A stretch of 9,637 nt of DNA from Candidatus Omnitrophota bacterium (GTDB taxonomy: Bacteria > Verrucomicrobiota > Verrucomicrobiia > Limisphaerales > UBA1319). Under the pieces are notes generated by a model that was not told where the DNA came from, did not search any database, and was given only the letters and a program-made list of their open reading frames with translations. The translations under genes and the position numbers were made by a program. Below are positions 1-6,915 of this stretch, in pieces (positions within the stretch are counted from its first letter, which is position 1; each line of letters opens with the position of its first letter). The stretch spans positions 1 to 9,637 of the forward strand of contig JAMCZD010000396.1 in assembly GCA_023473405.1 (NCBI GenBank). The letters run 5' to 3'.

Positions 1-672
1 GACCTGAACGCGATTGGATTGGACAAGTTTCATGTGGTTTATCCCTTTATAGGCGGGACAGCGGCGGCGCACACCTTGAATCTAATGGGCGCCGACCATT
101 CCATTACCTGGGCGGGTAGCGCGCTTGTCCATGACGAGTACGGGGTGACGGGAAATCGCAGTGGCTATGGCGACACCGGGCTCGCCCTAAACGGAATACC
201 GGGGGCATCGATCACCAACTTTCACGCCTCGGTTTACATCAACCTGGACCAGGGCCAGGAGGGGTATGCGGCTGCCACAGGGATAACCTGGACAGATTAT
301 GTTGGCTTTTACATTTATCCAGGCTGGTGGGATGGGGACCGGTGGATGGCACTATTCGGTGATGGATCATTTGTGAACGGGACCACCCGACGCACCGGTC
401 ACCTGATCCTGGATATTCAAGACGCCGCGAACCAGGCGCGAATCCTTGATGGTGAAGTGTTAACTACTGTCAATACCCCGAACAGTGACCAATTCGGCTT
501 GGCCGTTGCCAATATTTATATCATGGCCACGAACCAGATTGGCTCGGTGACGCATCCGACGAACAAGCGTTTGGCTTTTGCCTCTTATGGCACGAAATTG
601 ACCCTTGCCGAGGCGGTGGCCTTCACGGCTGCGGTGCGGAATTACCAAATCGCACTGGGCAGGGAGATTTAG
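1..672 (+). CDS. C-terminal part of a lectin-like / phage-type structural protein (5' end outside window)
   Basis: The frame is open from the first base to the TAG at 670-672, so 223 residues of a longer protein are visible. A TTG at 19 could serve as a start, but the reading frame continues upstream with D-L-N-A-I-G, so I treat this as a truncated gene. The text is rich in Gly, Thr, aromatic residues and short beta-type stretches, and has no membrane span. Two segments are recognisable from memory of a family found in phage tail or virion proteins and some bacterial surface proteins: an early VVYPFIGGTAAAHTLNL, and a C-terminal LAFASYG...LTLAEAVAFTAAVRNYQIALGR. In that family the region between them is thought to fold as a concanavalin-A-like beta-sandwich. 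The exact role is unknown; a phage origin is only a possibility, since no other phage gene is in view. It is followed by 226 bases of non-coding DNA and is probably a separate transcription unit from the kinase. Confidence 0.75.
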   Translation, partial: DLNAIGLDKFHVVYPFIGGTAAAHTLNLMGADHSITWAGSALVHDEYGVTGNRSGYGDTGLALNGIPGASITNFHASVYINLDQGQEGYAAATGITWTDYVGFYIYPGWWDGDRWMALFGDGSFVNGTTRRTGHLILDIQDAANQARILDGEVLTTVNTPNSDQFGLAVANIYIMATNQIGSVTHPTNKRLAFASYGTKLTLAEAVAFTAAVRNYQIALGREI

Positions 673-737
673 GCTTGGTTTGCCACGTGAGCCTCAAATC
701 GCGGGATAGAGATCACCATGTTTCAGCCCAAGGTGCG

Positions 738-755
738 CACACTTTGCAAAGTGTG
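738..755. promoter_or_regulatory. Perfect 18-bp palindrome, candidate operator
   Basis: CACACTTTGCAAAGTGTG reads the same on both strands over all 18 bases. It lies in the only sizeable intergenic region, 66 bases after the stop of the upstream gene and 143 bases before the first possible kinase start. An 8-bp palindrome, GTGCGCAC (733-740), overlaps its left edge. A dimeric regulator with a helix-turn-helix would fit such a site. It is not a convincing terminator: there is no loop beyond the central bases and no T-tract follows. Which protein binds is unknown. Confidence 0.5.
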
Positions 756-809
756 AAGTTGCATATCGCCGCCTGGACCTCGTCATCATCCTGCCACCTG
801 GGCGTATAC

Positions 810-821
810 CACACTTTGTAA
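810..821 (+). promoter_or_regulatory. Second copy of the left half of the palindrome, candidate half-operator
   Basis: CACACTTTGTAA repeats the first nine bases of the palindrome at 738-755 exactly, and then two of the next three. The copies are 72 bp apart, close to seven turns of DNA, so proteins bound at both would face the same side. About 38 bases downstream is TATTAT (859-864), one mismatch from a -10 box, but there is no good -35 at the normal distance. An activator site placed upstream of a weak promoter would fit; this is inference. Confidence 0.35.
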
Positions 822-898
822 GGATTTTGTCTCAAACCAGCGCCGCAGGTCCGGGGAGTATTATCCTATTGACGGACAAGCGGCTTTTTCGATGAATA

Positions 899-3800
899 AT
901 GCCGACGATGTTTTTCAATACCTTCCTTGTCTCATTTCGGACGTCCCGACAGCGTCTGGTCGATCTCGTTGCCGGCCTGTCGGCGGGAGGGTGCATGTCT
1001 CGATCCGTCGGCGCACCCACCGTGGCCGATTCGCGGTTTGCGCCCGGGGTGAACCACAAGGGACTTGGTTGCCGGGGCTTGGTTTGGCGGCGCGAAGGTG
1101 CGGAGGTGTTACTGGCCATCGGTTTGCTGACCGGCTTGGCCGGGTTCGCGGGAGGGGTGGCCGCCGTCGAGTCGCTGCCGGAAGATATCCCGTTCAGGGC
1201 CGGCTTGTCGGCTGGATACCTGATCGACCATTGGCAGACGGAGGACGGTTTGCCGCAGAACACCGTTACCAGCATCCTGCAAACGCGGGATGGCTATCTC
1301 TGGATCGGGACCATGGGCGGCCTGGCTCGGTTCGATGGTCTGCGGTTCACGGTCTTCGGCGTGCGTGGTTCCGCCGGGCCAAGCGACAATCGCATCCTCT
1401 GTCTCGATGAGGACACCCAGGGCCGGCTCTGGATCGGGACCGAGGGCGGCGGCTTGTGCCTTTATGAGCATGGGACCTTTACCACATTCAGAACCGCAGA
1501 CGGCCTTTCGAGTGACATTGTTCGAACGATTGCCGAAGATGCGTCGGGCCGGATTTGGATTGGAACGGCATCGGGATTCAACCGGTGGGAGAACGGGAGA
1601 TTCGTGGCCGTTTTGCCCTCGAGCAGCCTTGCCTTGGGTGAAATAAATGGCTTGGCTCCGTCCCGCGGCGGTGGAGTATTTGTCTCGAGCGGAAAAGGAT
1701 TTTGGAAGATCGACAAGGACCGGATCAGCCCGTTGGATTGGGCCAACAGCCGCGTGGAAATGTTGACGCGCCAAGGTATCTTCGAGGACCGCGCCGGCTG
1801 GATTTGGGGTTATGGCGATGCCTTTCTGTGGCGTTGGCGGCAAGGCCGGTTGGAGGACCTGTCCGGATTGGGTGGAACCGCCCCGACGGCGGTCTCGGCG
1901 CTGTTGGAAGGCAGCCAGGGGGGCGTTTGGATAGGCACCGTGGGACGGGGCTTGTTTCGATTCGAGGCCGGACGGTTCAGCAATCTGACGGTTCGGGATG
2001 GACTTTCCCAGGATCATATCCGCTGCCTGTATGAAGACCTCGAAGGAAACCTGTGGATCGGCACCGAGACCGGCGGGCTCAATCGTTTGCGCCGGCGCCG
2101 GCTCACGGTCTACTCGAACCAGCAGGGATTGGCCAACGAAGTTATCACCTCGCTGGCTGAGGATGATCGCGGCGAGCTTTGGGTGGGATCGAATGGGGCT
2201 GGACTGTACCATGGCAAAGACGGGCAGTTCGAGAATTCGCAAGGATGGAACCGATACGTAAACAGCGCCTTCATCGGGTCCCTTTGCCCCGGCGGAAAAA
2301 ACTGCTTGTGGGCCGGCACGTGGGGACGCGGTCTCTGGCAGATCAAGGCCGGCCAGACTTTTCATTTCGTGGGCGGCCAGCAATTCTTTGGCGACGCCGT
2401 TCTGGCCATGTGCCCGGATGACGGCGATGGCCTGTGGATCGGGACGGCGCGGACGGGGCTTTACCATTACGATGGCCGCCAGTTTCAGGTTTACACCGCC
2501 AAAGATGGAATCGCCAACCAGAACCTTTGCGCCATCGTGCGCGCCAGGGACGGCGCACTGTGGATCGCCTCGAATGGCGGCGGGCTCAATTGCCGGCGGC
2601 GGAATCGGTTCACGGTGTATGATACCGGCGATGGGCTGCCTAGCAACCTGGTTCGCGCGTTGTTCGAGGACGCCACCGGTCAATTGTGGATCGGGACCGG
2701 CGGCGGTGGCCTGAGCTGCTGGATTGGCGGCCGGTTTCGGAATCTGTCGTCTCGCGACGGTCTGCCGGATGATTTCATCTCCCAAATCCTCGAGGATAAT
2801 CAGGGCAACTTGTGGTTTGGATCGAACCACGGCATCTTCCGCGTCTCGAAGCAGGAATTGGCGGACCGGCTCGAAGGTGGCCGCCAGGCCCTGCATTGCG
2901 TCTCCTACGGCAAGGAAGAGGGGATGCCAAACCTCGAGTGCACCGCCGGTTTTCATCCAGCCTGCCTCGAGACCCGGGATGGGAAGCTCTGGTTCTCGAC
3001 CGTCGAGGGCCTGGTGATGGTTGATCCAGCCGGGATGAAGATCAATCGGCTGGCGCCGCCAGTGATGATCGAGCGGGTGCTGGCAGATGGTGAAACATGC
3101 GAAGATCGGCCGGGCCGTTCGAAACCGGTCCAAGCGGGGCTCGCCTTTCGTCAGATAACTCTCTCGGGGCTGCGAACCAACCAGCTCCAAGCACTCTCTC
3201 ATCGTCTCGATGGCATGGCACGGTCCGAGACCGTGGTTAGTGTGCCGCCCGGGACGCGGAGTCTCGAGTTCGATTACACGGCGCTCTGTCTCACCGCACC
3301 CCAAAAGGTACGGTTCAAGTACCAGCTTGTCGGCTTTGACAAGGATTGGATCGAGGCTGGCGCCGAGCGGTGGGCGCGATATACCAGGCTGCCGCCGGGC
3401 AATTACCGGTTCCGCGTGACTGCCTGCAACAACGATGGGGTTTGGAATAAGGCCGGCAGCTCCCTGGCATTGTTCGTCGTGCCGTTCTTTTGGCAGACGT
3501 GGTGGTTCAAGACCGCGATTGGGCTGGTCGGCATCGCCGGGCTGACCGCCATGGTTCGCTATCTCTTGCTCAAAAGGATGCAGCGCCAATTGGCCCTCAT
3601 GGAAATGAGAAATGCCTTGGAAAAAGAACGCACCCGGATCGCCAGCGACATTCACGACAGCCTCGGCGCCAGCTTGATGCAGATCGCCCTGCTGGGCGAG
3701 CTCGTCGAAGCGGACCAAACCGAGCCGGGAAAGTTCGTACCCCATTCGCGTTCGATCTCGGACATTGCACGCTCGATGGGGCGGACGATGGATGAACTGG

Positions 3801-4237
3801 TTTGGGCGGTTCGTCCCGAAAACGATCATGTCGAGAGCCTGGTCAGTTATGTCAGCCGGTTTTCCCGCGATTACCTGCAATTGGCCAATATATCTTTTCG
3901 TTTGGATTGCCCGGTTCAATTTCCCCATGTTGTCATGGCCACCGAGATGCGCCACAACCTGTTTCTCGCCGTAAGAGAGGCTGTCCACAATGCCGTTAAG
4001 CACTCCGGCGCGTCCACGGTCGTGCTCCGTTTCGCCCTGGACGAAAACTTGCTCACTATCCAAGTGGCCGACAACGGGCGCGGGTTCACACCGAACCCGA
4101 TGGCCGATTCTCCTTCCGGCGATGGTCTGAAGAACATGAAGAAACGCCTGGCTGACCTCGGCGGCCAATGCGTCGTCGAGAGCCGGCCCGGCGCCGGTAC
4201 CCGTATCCGGTTCGCGCTCGCGATCAAGTCGAGCTGA
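899..4237 (+). CDS. Sensor histidine kinase with two-component propeller domains (Reg_prop, Y_Y_Y, HisKA_3, HATPase_c)
   Basis: A membrane sensor kinase of up to 1112 residues. A hydrophobic stretch at residues 70-89 looks like a signal peptide or anchor. Blades with the W-I-G-T motif follow at about 42-residue spacing (Trp at 135, 178, 220, 344, 386, 428, 471, 513, 555, 597, 639 and 698, with two degenerate blades near 260 and 302), which gives 14 blades, or two seven-bladed propellers outside the cytoplasmic membrane. A Y_Y_Y domain covers about 788-860 and a membrane span about 868-891. The cytoplasmic core has the HisKA_3 H-box (RIASDIHDSLG, His919), the N-box with Asn1031, DNGRGF at 1058-1063 and GLKNM at 1076-1080. 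There is no receiver domain, so phosphate should pass to the regulator encoded 86 nt downstream. The ligand is unknown; some relatives sense polysaccharide breakdown products. The start is uncertain: 899 is the outermost ATG and has no ribosome site; ATG 995 follows GGGAGGG at short spacing; TTG 1079 would put the signal peptide at the very N terminus. Confidence 0.93.
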   Translation: MPTMFFNTFLVSFRTSRQRLVDLVAGLSAGGCMSRSVGAPTVADSRFAPGVNHKGLGCRGLVWRREGAEVLLAIGLLTGLAGFAGGVAAVESLPEDIPFRAGLSAGYLIDHWQTEDGLPQNTVTSILQTRDGYLWIGTMGGLARFDGLRFTVFGVRGSAGPSDNRILCLDEDTQGRLWIGTEGGGLCLYEHGTFTTFRTADGLSSDIVRTIAEDASGRIWIGTASGFNRWENGRFVAVLPSSSLALGEINGLAPSRGGGVFVSSGKGFWKIDKDRISPLDWANSRVEMLTRQGIFEDRAGWIWGYGDAFLWRWRQGRLEDLSGLGGTAPTAVSALLEGSQGGVWIGTVGRGLFRFEAGRFSNLTVRDGLSQDHIRCLYEDLEGNLWIGTETGGLNRLRRRRLTVYSNQQGLANEVITSLAEDDRGELWVGSNGAGLYHGKDGQFENSQGWNRYVNSAFIGSLCPGGKNCLWAGTWGRGLWQIKAGQTFHFVGGQQFFGDAVLAMCPDDGDGLWIGTARTGLYHYDGRQFQVYTAKDGIANQNLCAIVRARDGALWIASNGGGLNCRRRNRFTVYDTGDGLPSNLVRALFEDATGQLWIGTGGGGLSCWIGGRFRNLSSRDGLPDDFISQILEDNQGNLWFGSNHGIFRVSKQELADRLEGGRQALHCVSYGKEEGMPNLECTAGFHPACLETRDGKLWFSTVEGLVMVDPAGMKINRLAPPVMIERVLADGETCEDRPGRSKPVQAGLAFRQITLSGLRTNQLQALSHRLDGMARSETVVSVPPGTRSLEFDYTALCLTAPQKVRFKYQLVGFDKDWIEAGAERWARYTRLPPGNYRFRVTACNNDGVWNKAGSSLALFVVPFFWQTWWFKTAIGLVGIAGLTAMVRYLLLKRMQRQLALMEMRNALEKERTRIASDIHDSLGASLMQIALLGELVEADQTEPGKFVPHSRSISDIARSMGRTMDELVWAVRPENDHVESLVSYVSRFSRDYLQLANISFRLDCPVQFPHVVMATEMRHNLFLAVREAVHNAVKHSGASTVVLRFALDENLLTIQVADNGRGFTPNPMADSPSGDGLKNMKKRLADLGGQCVVESRPGAGTRIRFALAIKSS

Positions 4238-4294
4238 TTACGCTGTTTGCGGGATTTGTATGCAATTTGGTGGACTGGATAAAAGACCGAAAAC

Positions 4295-4314
4295 CGGCTT
4301 GGATGAAGCCGAGG
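4295..4314 (+). promoter_or_regulatory. Ribosome binding site of the response regulator, next to a small hairpin
   Basis: GAGG at 4311-4314 sits nine bases before the ATG at 4324 and decides the start of the response regulator. Just upstream, CGGCTT (4295-4300) and AAGCCG (4306-4311) can pair in a 6-bp stem with a 5-base loop; the 3' arm uses the first G of the GAGG. The loop-side ATG at 4303 is in frame with the regulator but lacks its own ribosome site. The ribosome site is convincing; a regulatory role for the hairpin is speculative. Confidence 0.5.
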
Positions 4315-4323
4315 CAAGATACT

Positions 4324-4947
4324 ATGCCGATTAAGATTACATTGGTTGAAGACGACCCGCGATTCAGGAATAACCTGGCCAGCTTGATTAACCGAGTGCC
4401 CGGCTTTATCTGCCTCAGCCAATACCCCGATGCCCGGCAGGCTCTCGAACATATCCCCCGGGATAAGCCCGATATCGTCCTCATGGACGTCAATCTGCCC
4501 GGCATGGACGGCATCGAGTGCGTCCGGCAATTAAGAATTCTTTCGCCCGCGGTGAATGTGGTCATGCTTACGGTGTATGAGGAGAGCGACCGCATCTTTC
4601 GCGCCCTGGAAGCCGGGGCCGTTGGTTACCTGCTCAAACCGACGCCTTCGGCCGAAATCCTCGAGGCACTCGAAGAGGTGCAGCGCGGTGGATCGCCGAT
4701 GTCCAGCCACATTGCCCGGATGGTCGTGCAGAGCTTTCAACGTCCGGCTGCCGGTTCCACGGCCGAGTCACAGCTGTCCTCGCGCGAGCACGAGGTGCTC
4801 GAGTTGCTGGCCAAGGGTTTCTACAACAAGGAAATCGCGGACCAGTTATCCATCGGGATCGGCTCAGTGAACACTTACATCCGCCGCATCTACAAGAAAC
4901 TCCAGGTTCGTTGCCGCACCGAGGCGGTGGCAAAATTCCTCGGCTAA
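4324..4947 (+). CDS. Response regulator, NarL/FixJ (LuxR-HTH) family
   Basis: A cytoplasmic DNA-binding response regulator of 207 residues, the normal length for this family. The receiver domain (about 3-120) has the acidic pair Asp10-Asp11, the phosphoacceptor Asp55 in LMDVNLPGMDG, Thr83, Tyr102 and Lys105 in GYLLKP, so all switch residues are present. A linker follows, then a LuxR-type helix-turn-helix (about 151-207) with LSSREHEVLELLAKG and the recognition helix around SVNTYIRRIYKKL. The open frame extends upstream to 4168 inside the kinase gene, but only the ATG at 4324 has a proper ribosome site (GAGG, nine bases away) and starts directly at the receiver fold. It follows the HisKA_3 kinase on the same strand, the class of kinase that normally pairs with NarL-type regulators, so the two almost certainly form one signalling pair. 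Its targets cannot be read from the sequence; the exported-protein genes directly downstream and the palindrome at 738-755 are candidates. Confidence 0.95.
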   Translation: MPIKITLVEDDPRFRNNLASLINRVPGFICLSQYPDARQALEHIPRDKPDIVLMDVNLPGMDGIECVRQLRILSPAVNVVMLTVYEESDRIFRALEAGAVGYLLKPTPSAEILEALEEVQRGGSPMSSHIARMVVQSFQRPAAGSTAESQLSSREHEVLELLAKGFYNKEIADQLSIGIGSVNTYIRRIYKKLQVRCRTEAVAKFLG

Positions 4948-4964
4948 ACCGCGACCATACCCGC

Positions 4965-6827
4965 ATGACACTGCTTAGAATTGGCTTGTTCGTTCTTGCA
5001 ATCTTCGAGACCAGCATCCTGGCCGCGCTGGACCCTGTGCTTGCCTACGCTTCAGCTGCCGACGTCCAAACCGGCCCCGTCAGCGCCTCCGCCTTTGACC
5101 GAACCGTTTACGTCAAATTCAACCAGGCCCTGGAAACCAACTCGGCCGCCGAACCGGGCCATTACCAAATCCCGGGTGTGCAGGTCACGAATGCCTGCAT
5201 TCATCCGGCGGGCGACCAGGTTATTCTTACCCTGGACCAGCCGCTCTCGCGCCGCACGTTGCGTGTAATCGGGGTAAAGGATTTCACCGGCAGCCTGCTC
5301 GATGGCCAGGTTCAGATCTCGACCAGCCGCTTTTTCTCGCGCGATGTTGGTGTGCTAAATGATCCCGGCGGATTGTCGGACCCGCAGGTGCCCGGTTCCG
5401 CCTTCATCACCGGACCGGGCGAGTTCGAGGTTTTTGCGGGTGGCAGCGACATCTGGTTCAGAGATGGTTTTCATTTTGTTTTCGAAGAGGTGGAAGGAGA
5501 TTTCGATGTGCGCGTTCGGGTGTCGGACGTTTCTAAAGTGGACAATTGGTCCGCCGCCGGCCTGATGATCCGCGAGGACCTCGATCCGGATAGCCGCAAT
5601 GTGAACCTGCGGGTCGAGACCGAGCTGGGCACGGATGCCTATGTTCCATGTGTCCGTGCGGTCAAAGGCGGCAACAGCGTCCTCTTTGGGATTGGCGTCA
5701 AGCCAGTCAGCTACCCGAACGCCTGGCTCCGTCTCATACGCCGGGGCGCGGCCATTATCGCTTATCGTGCTATCGCTGCTGAACCGGTGAGCTGGATCAA
5801 AATGGGGCAGGTAATCACCACTCCGCCATATCCAAAAAGGGTTTACGTCGGATTATGCACTTGCGGTCACGGCAATGCACCTGGCCGATTCACCGTGGCG
5901 CATTACCACCAGTTCGACCTCCATCCGCTCACCGCCCCAGTCAAGCCTCCCCAGGTGCTGGGCGCCTGCGCCTTCGGCCGAAACCTGTACGTCCGGTTTG
6001 ATGAGCCGCTGGACGATGATTCAGTTGCCTTGACCAATCATTATCAATTGCCCGGAACGCGGATAACCAATGCTTGGCTCCATCCGGCCGGGGACGAAAT
6101 TGTGCTGTCCCTCGAGCACGCCGTGGCCCGTCCCGTCCTTCAATTTGCCGGGATTAAAGGCTACGCCGGCAGGGCCGCTGCCGGCACCGTTGACGTGGTC
6201 TCGAGCGACATGAAGGCTTGCGAGGTTGGCGGCAACGGTCCGCCTGGGAGTCCGTCGGACCTTCATGTGCCCGGCGCCGTGTATTTCCCCGCACCCGATG
6301 AGCTCGAAGTCTACGCCAGCGGCACCAACATCTGGGATACATCCGACGATTTCTACTTTATCTACCGGGTTATTCACGGCGATTTTGACGTGAGCGTGCG
6401 AGTTTCCAGCGTCTCCTTGGTGGACGAGTATTCGGCGGCCGGCCTGATGGTGCGCGAAGACCTCGAACCGGATAGCCGGAATGTCAATTTGCGCGTCGAG
6501 GCGGAACAGGGTACCAACCGGTACGTGCCCTGTGTGCGATTGGTAAAGGGAGGAATCAGCACGTTATTCGAACCGCTTCTCAAGCCGGTAAGCTACCCGA
6601 ACGCCTGGCTCCGACTCGTGCGGACCGGTAATCGCATCACTGCGTATCGCGCCACCACCGCCGAGCCCGCCTCCTGGGAAAAAATGGGCGAAGTGGTTCC
6701 CGACCCTCCTTACCCGGACCAGATCTTCGTGGGCTTATGCGCTTGCGGTCACTCGAATGCCTCCCGGGAATACTCCGTGTCACATCTCCACCAACTCAAC
6801 CTGCGACAGACCGGGACGGCCCGCTGA
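4965..6827 (+). CDS. Exported protein with duplicated Ig-like plus DUF1349-like (lectin-type) units
   Basis: A predicted exported protein of 620 residues. MTLLRIGLFVLAIFETSILA is a likely signal peptide, with cleavage near residue 21 or 29-31. The mature protein is two copies of one unit (about 39-330 and 331-620). Each begins with an SbsA/Big_5-like Ig fold (VYVKF...HYQIPG...NACIHPAGD in copy 1; LYVRF...HYQLPG...NAWLHPAGD in copy 2). Each continues with a concanavalin-like beta-sandwich of the DUF1349 type, seen in GDFDVRVRVS and SAAGLMIREDL. The motif VGLC-x-CGH occurs in both copies (Cys298/Cys300/His302 and Cys592/Cys594/His596), as does a PCVR cysteine (229 and 523). No enzyme active site, membrane anchor or C-terminal sorting tag is visible. 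The start is the ATG 17 nt after the regulator stop, without a clear ribosome site; an upstream in-frame ATG at 4911 overlaps the regulator and would spoil the signal peptide. Likely co-transcribed with the signalling pair. Carbohydrate binding is plausible but unproven. Confidence 0.88.
   Translation: MTLLRIGLFVLAIFETSILAALDPVLAYASAADVQTGPVSASAFDRTVYVKFNQALETNSAAEPGHYQIPGVQVTNACIHPAGDQVILTLDQPLSRRTLRVIGVKDFTGSLLDGQVQISTSRFFSRDVGVLNDPGGLSDPQVPGSAFITGPGEFEVFAGGSDIWFRDGFHFVFEEVEGDFDVRVRVSDVSKVDNWSAAGLMIREDLDPDSRNVNLRVETELGTDAYVPCVRAVKGGNSVLFGIGVKPVSYPNAWLRLIRRGAAIIAYRAIAAEPVSWIKMGQVITTPPYPKRVYVGLCTCGHGNAPGRFTVAHYHQFDLHPLTAPVKPPQVLGACAFGRNLYVRFDEPLDDDSVALTNHYQLPGTRITNAWLHPAGDEIVLSLEHAVARPVLQFAGIKGYAGRAAAGTVDVVSSDMKACEVGGNGPPGSPSDLHVPGAVYFPAPDELEVYASGTNIWDTSDDFYFIYRVIHGDFDVSVRVSSVSLVDEYSAAGLMVREDLEPDSRNVNLRVEAEQGTNRYVPCVRLVKGGISTLFEPLLKPVSYPNAWLRLVRTGNRITAYRATTAEPASWEKMGEVVPDPPYPDQIFVGLCACGHSNASREYSVSHLHQLNLRQTGTAR
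5079..6824 (+). repeat. Two-copy tandem internal duplication within the exported protein gene
   Basis: Unit 1 runs from about 5079 to 5954 and unit 2 from about 5955 to 6824. Matching landmarks are 882 nt apart: the 23-base identity beginning AGCTACCCGAACGCCTGGCT at 5709 recurs at 6591, and CCTGATG at 5561 recurs at 6443. The offset at the unit start is 879 nt, so one codon was gained or lost. Similarity is clear in both DNA and protein, although many third positions differ, so this is an old duplication held by selection. Confidence 0.9.
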
Positions 6828-6915
6828 CTTTTGTATTCAAATTTGGGGACAAGACAGCCGGTGGCGGCGGCGCTAGAAATAACCTGGATTAAGTGTAGCA
6901 CAGTTCCAATCAACC

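Noticed and set aside
738..755. The palindrome as a transcription terminator of the upstream gene
   Set aside because: No T-tract follows and folding would force a tight loop that breaks the central pairs; a protein-binding site fits better.
832..1410. Overlapping open frames on both strands at the start of the kinase (832-1275 minus, 892-1410 plus)
   Set aside because: Both are Arg/Pro/Gly-rich frame shadows without domains or ribosome sites; the kinase frame continues into conserved domains.
1109..4168. Open frame of 1019 codons on the minus strand opposite the kinase gene
   Set aside because: It lies wholly antisense to a kinase gene with clear domains, begins and ends within it, and its translation mirrors the repeated blades without any recognisable domain. 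GC-rich codon bias and the repeats explain the lack of stops.
4168..4323. Longer start for the response regulator within the kinase gene
   Set aside because: The extra 52 residues match no receiver sequence, and the ATG at 4324 has a well-placed GAGG and begins right at the receiver fold.
3916..4740. Minus-strand open frames across the kinase/regulator junction
   Set aside because: They are antisense to conserved HATPase and receiver sequence, overlap each other, and have no recognisable domain.
6857..6868. GCCG-GTGG-CGGC hairpin between the two exported-protein genes as a terminator
   Set aside because: The stem has only four pairs and no T-tract follows, so it cannot be called a terminator.
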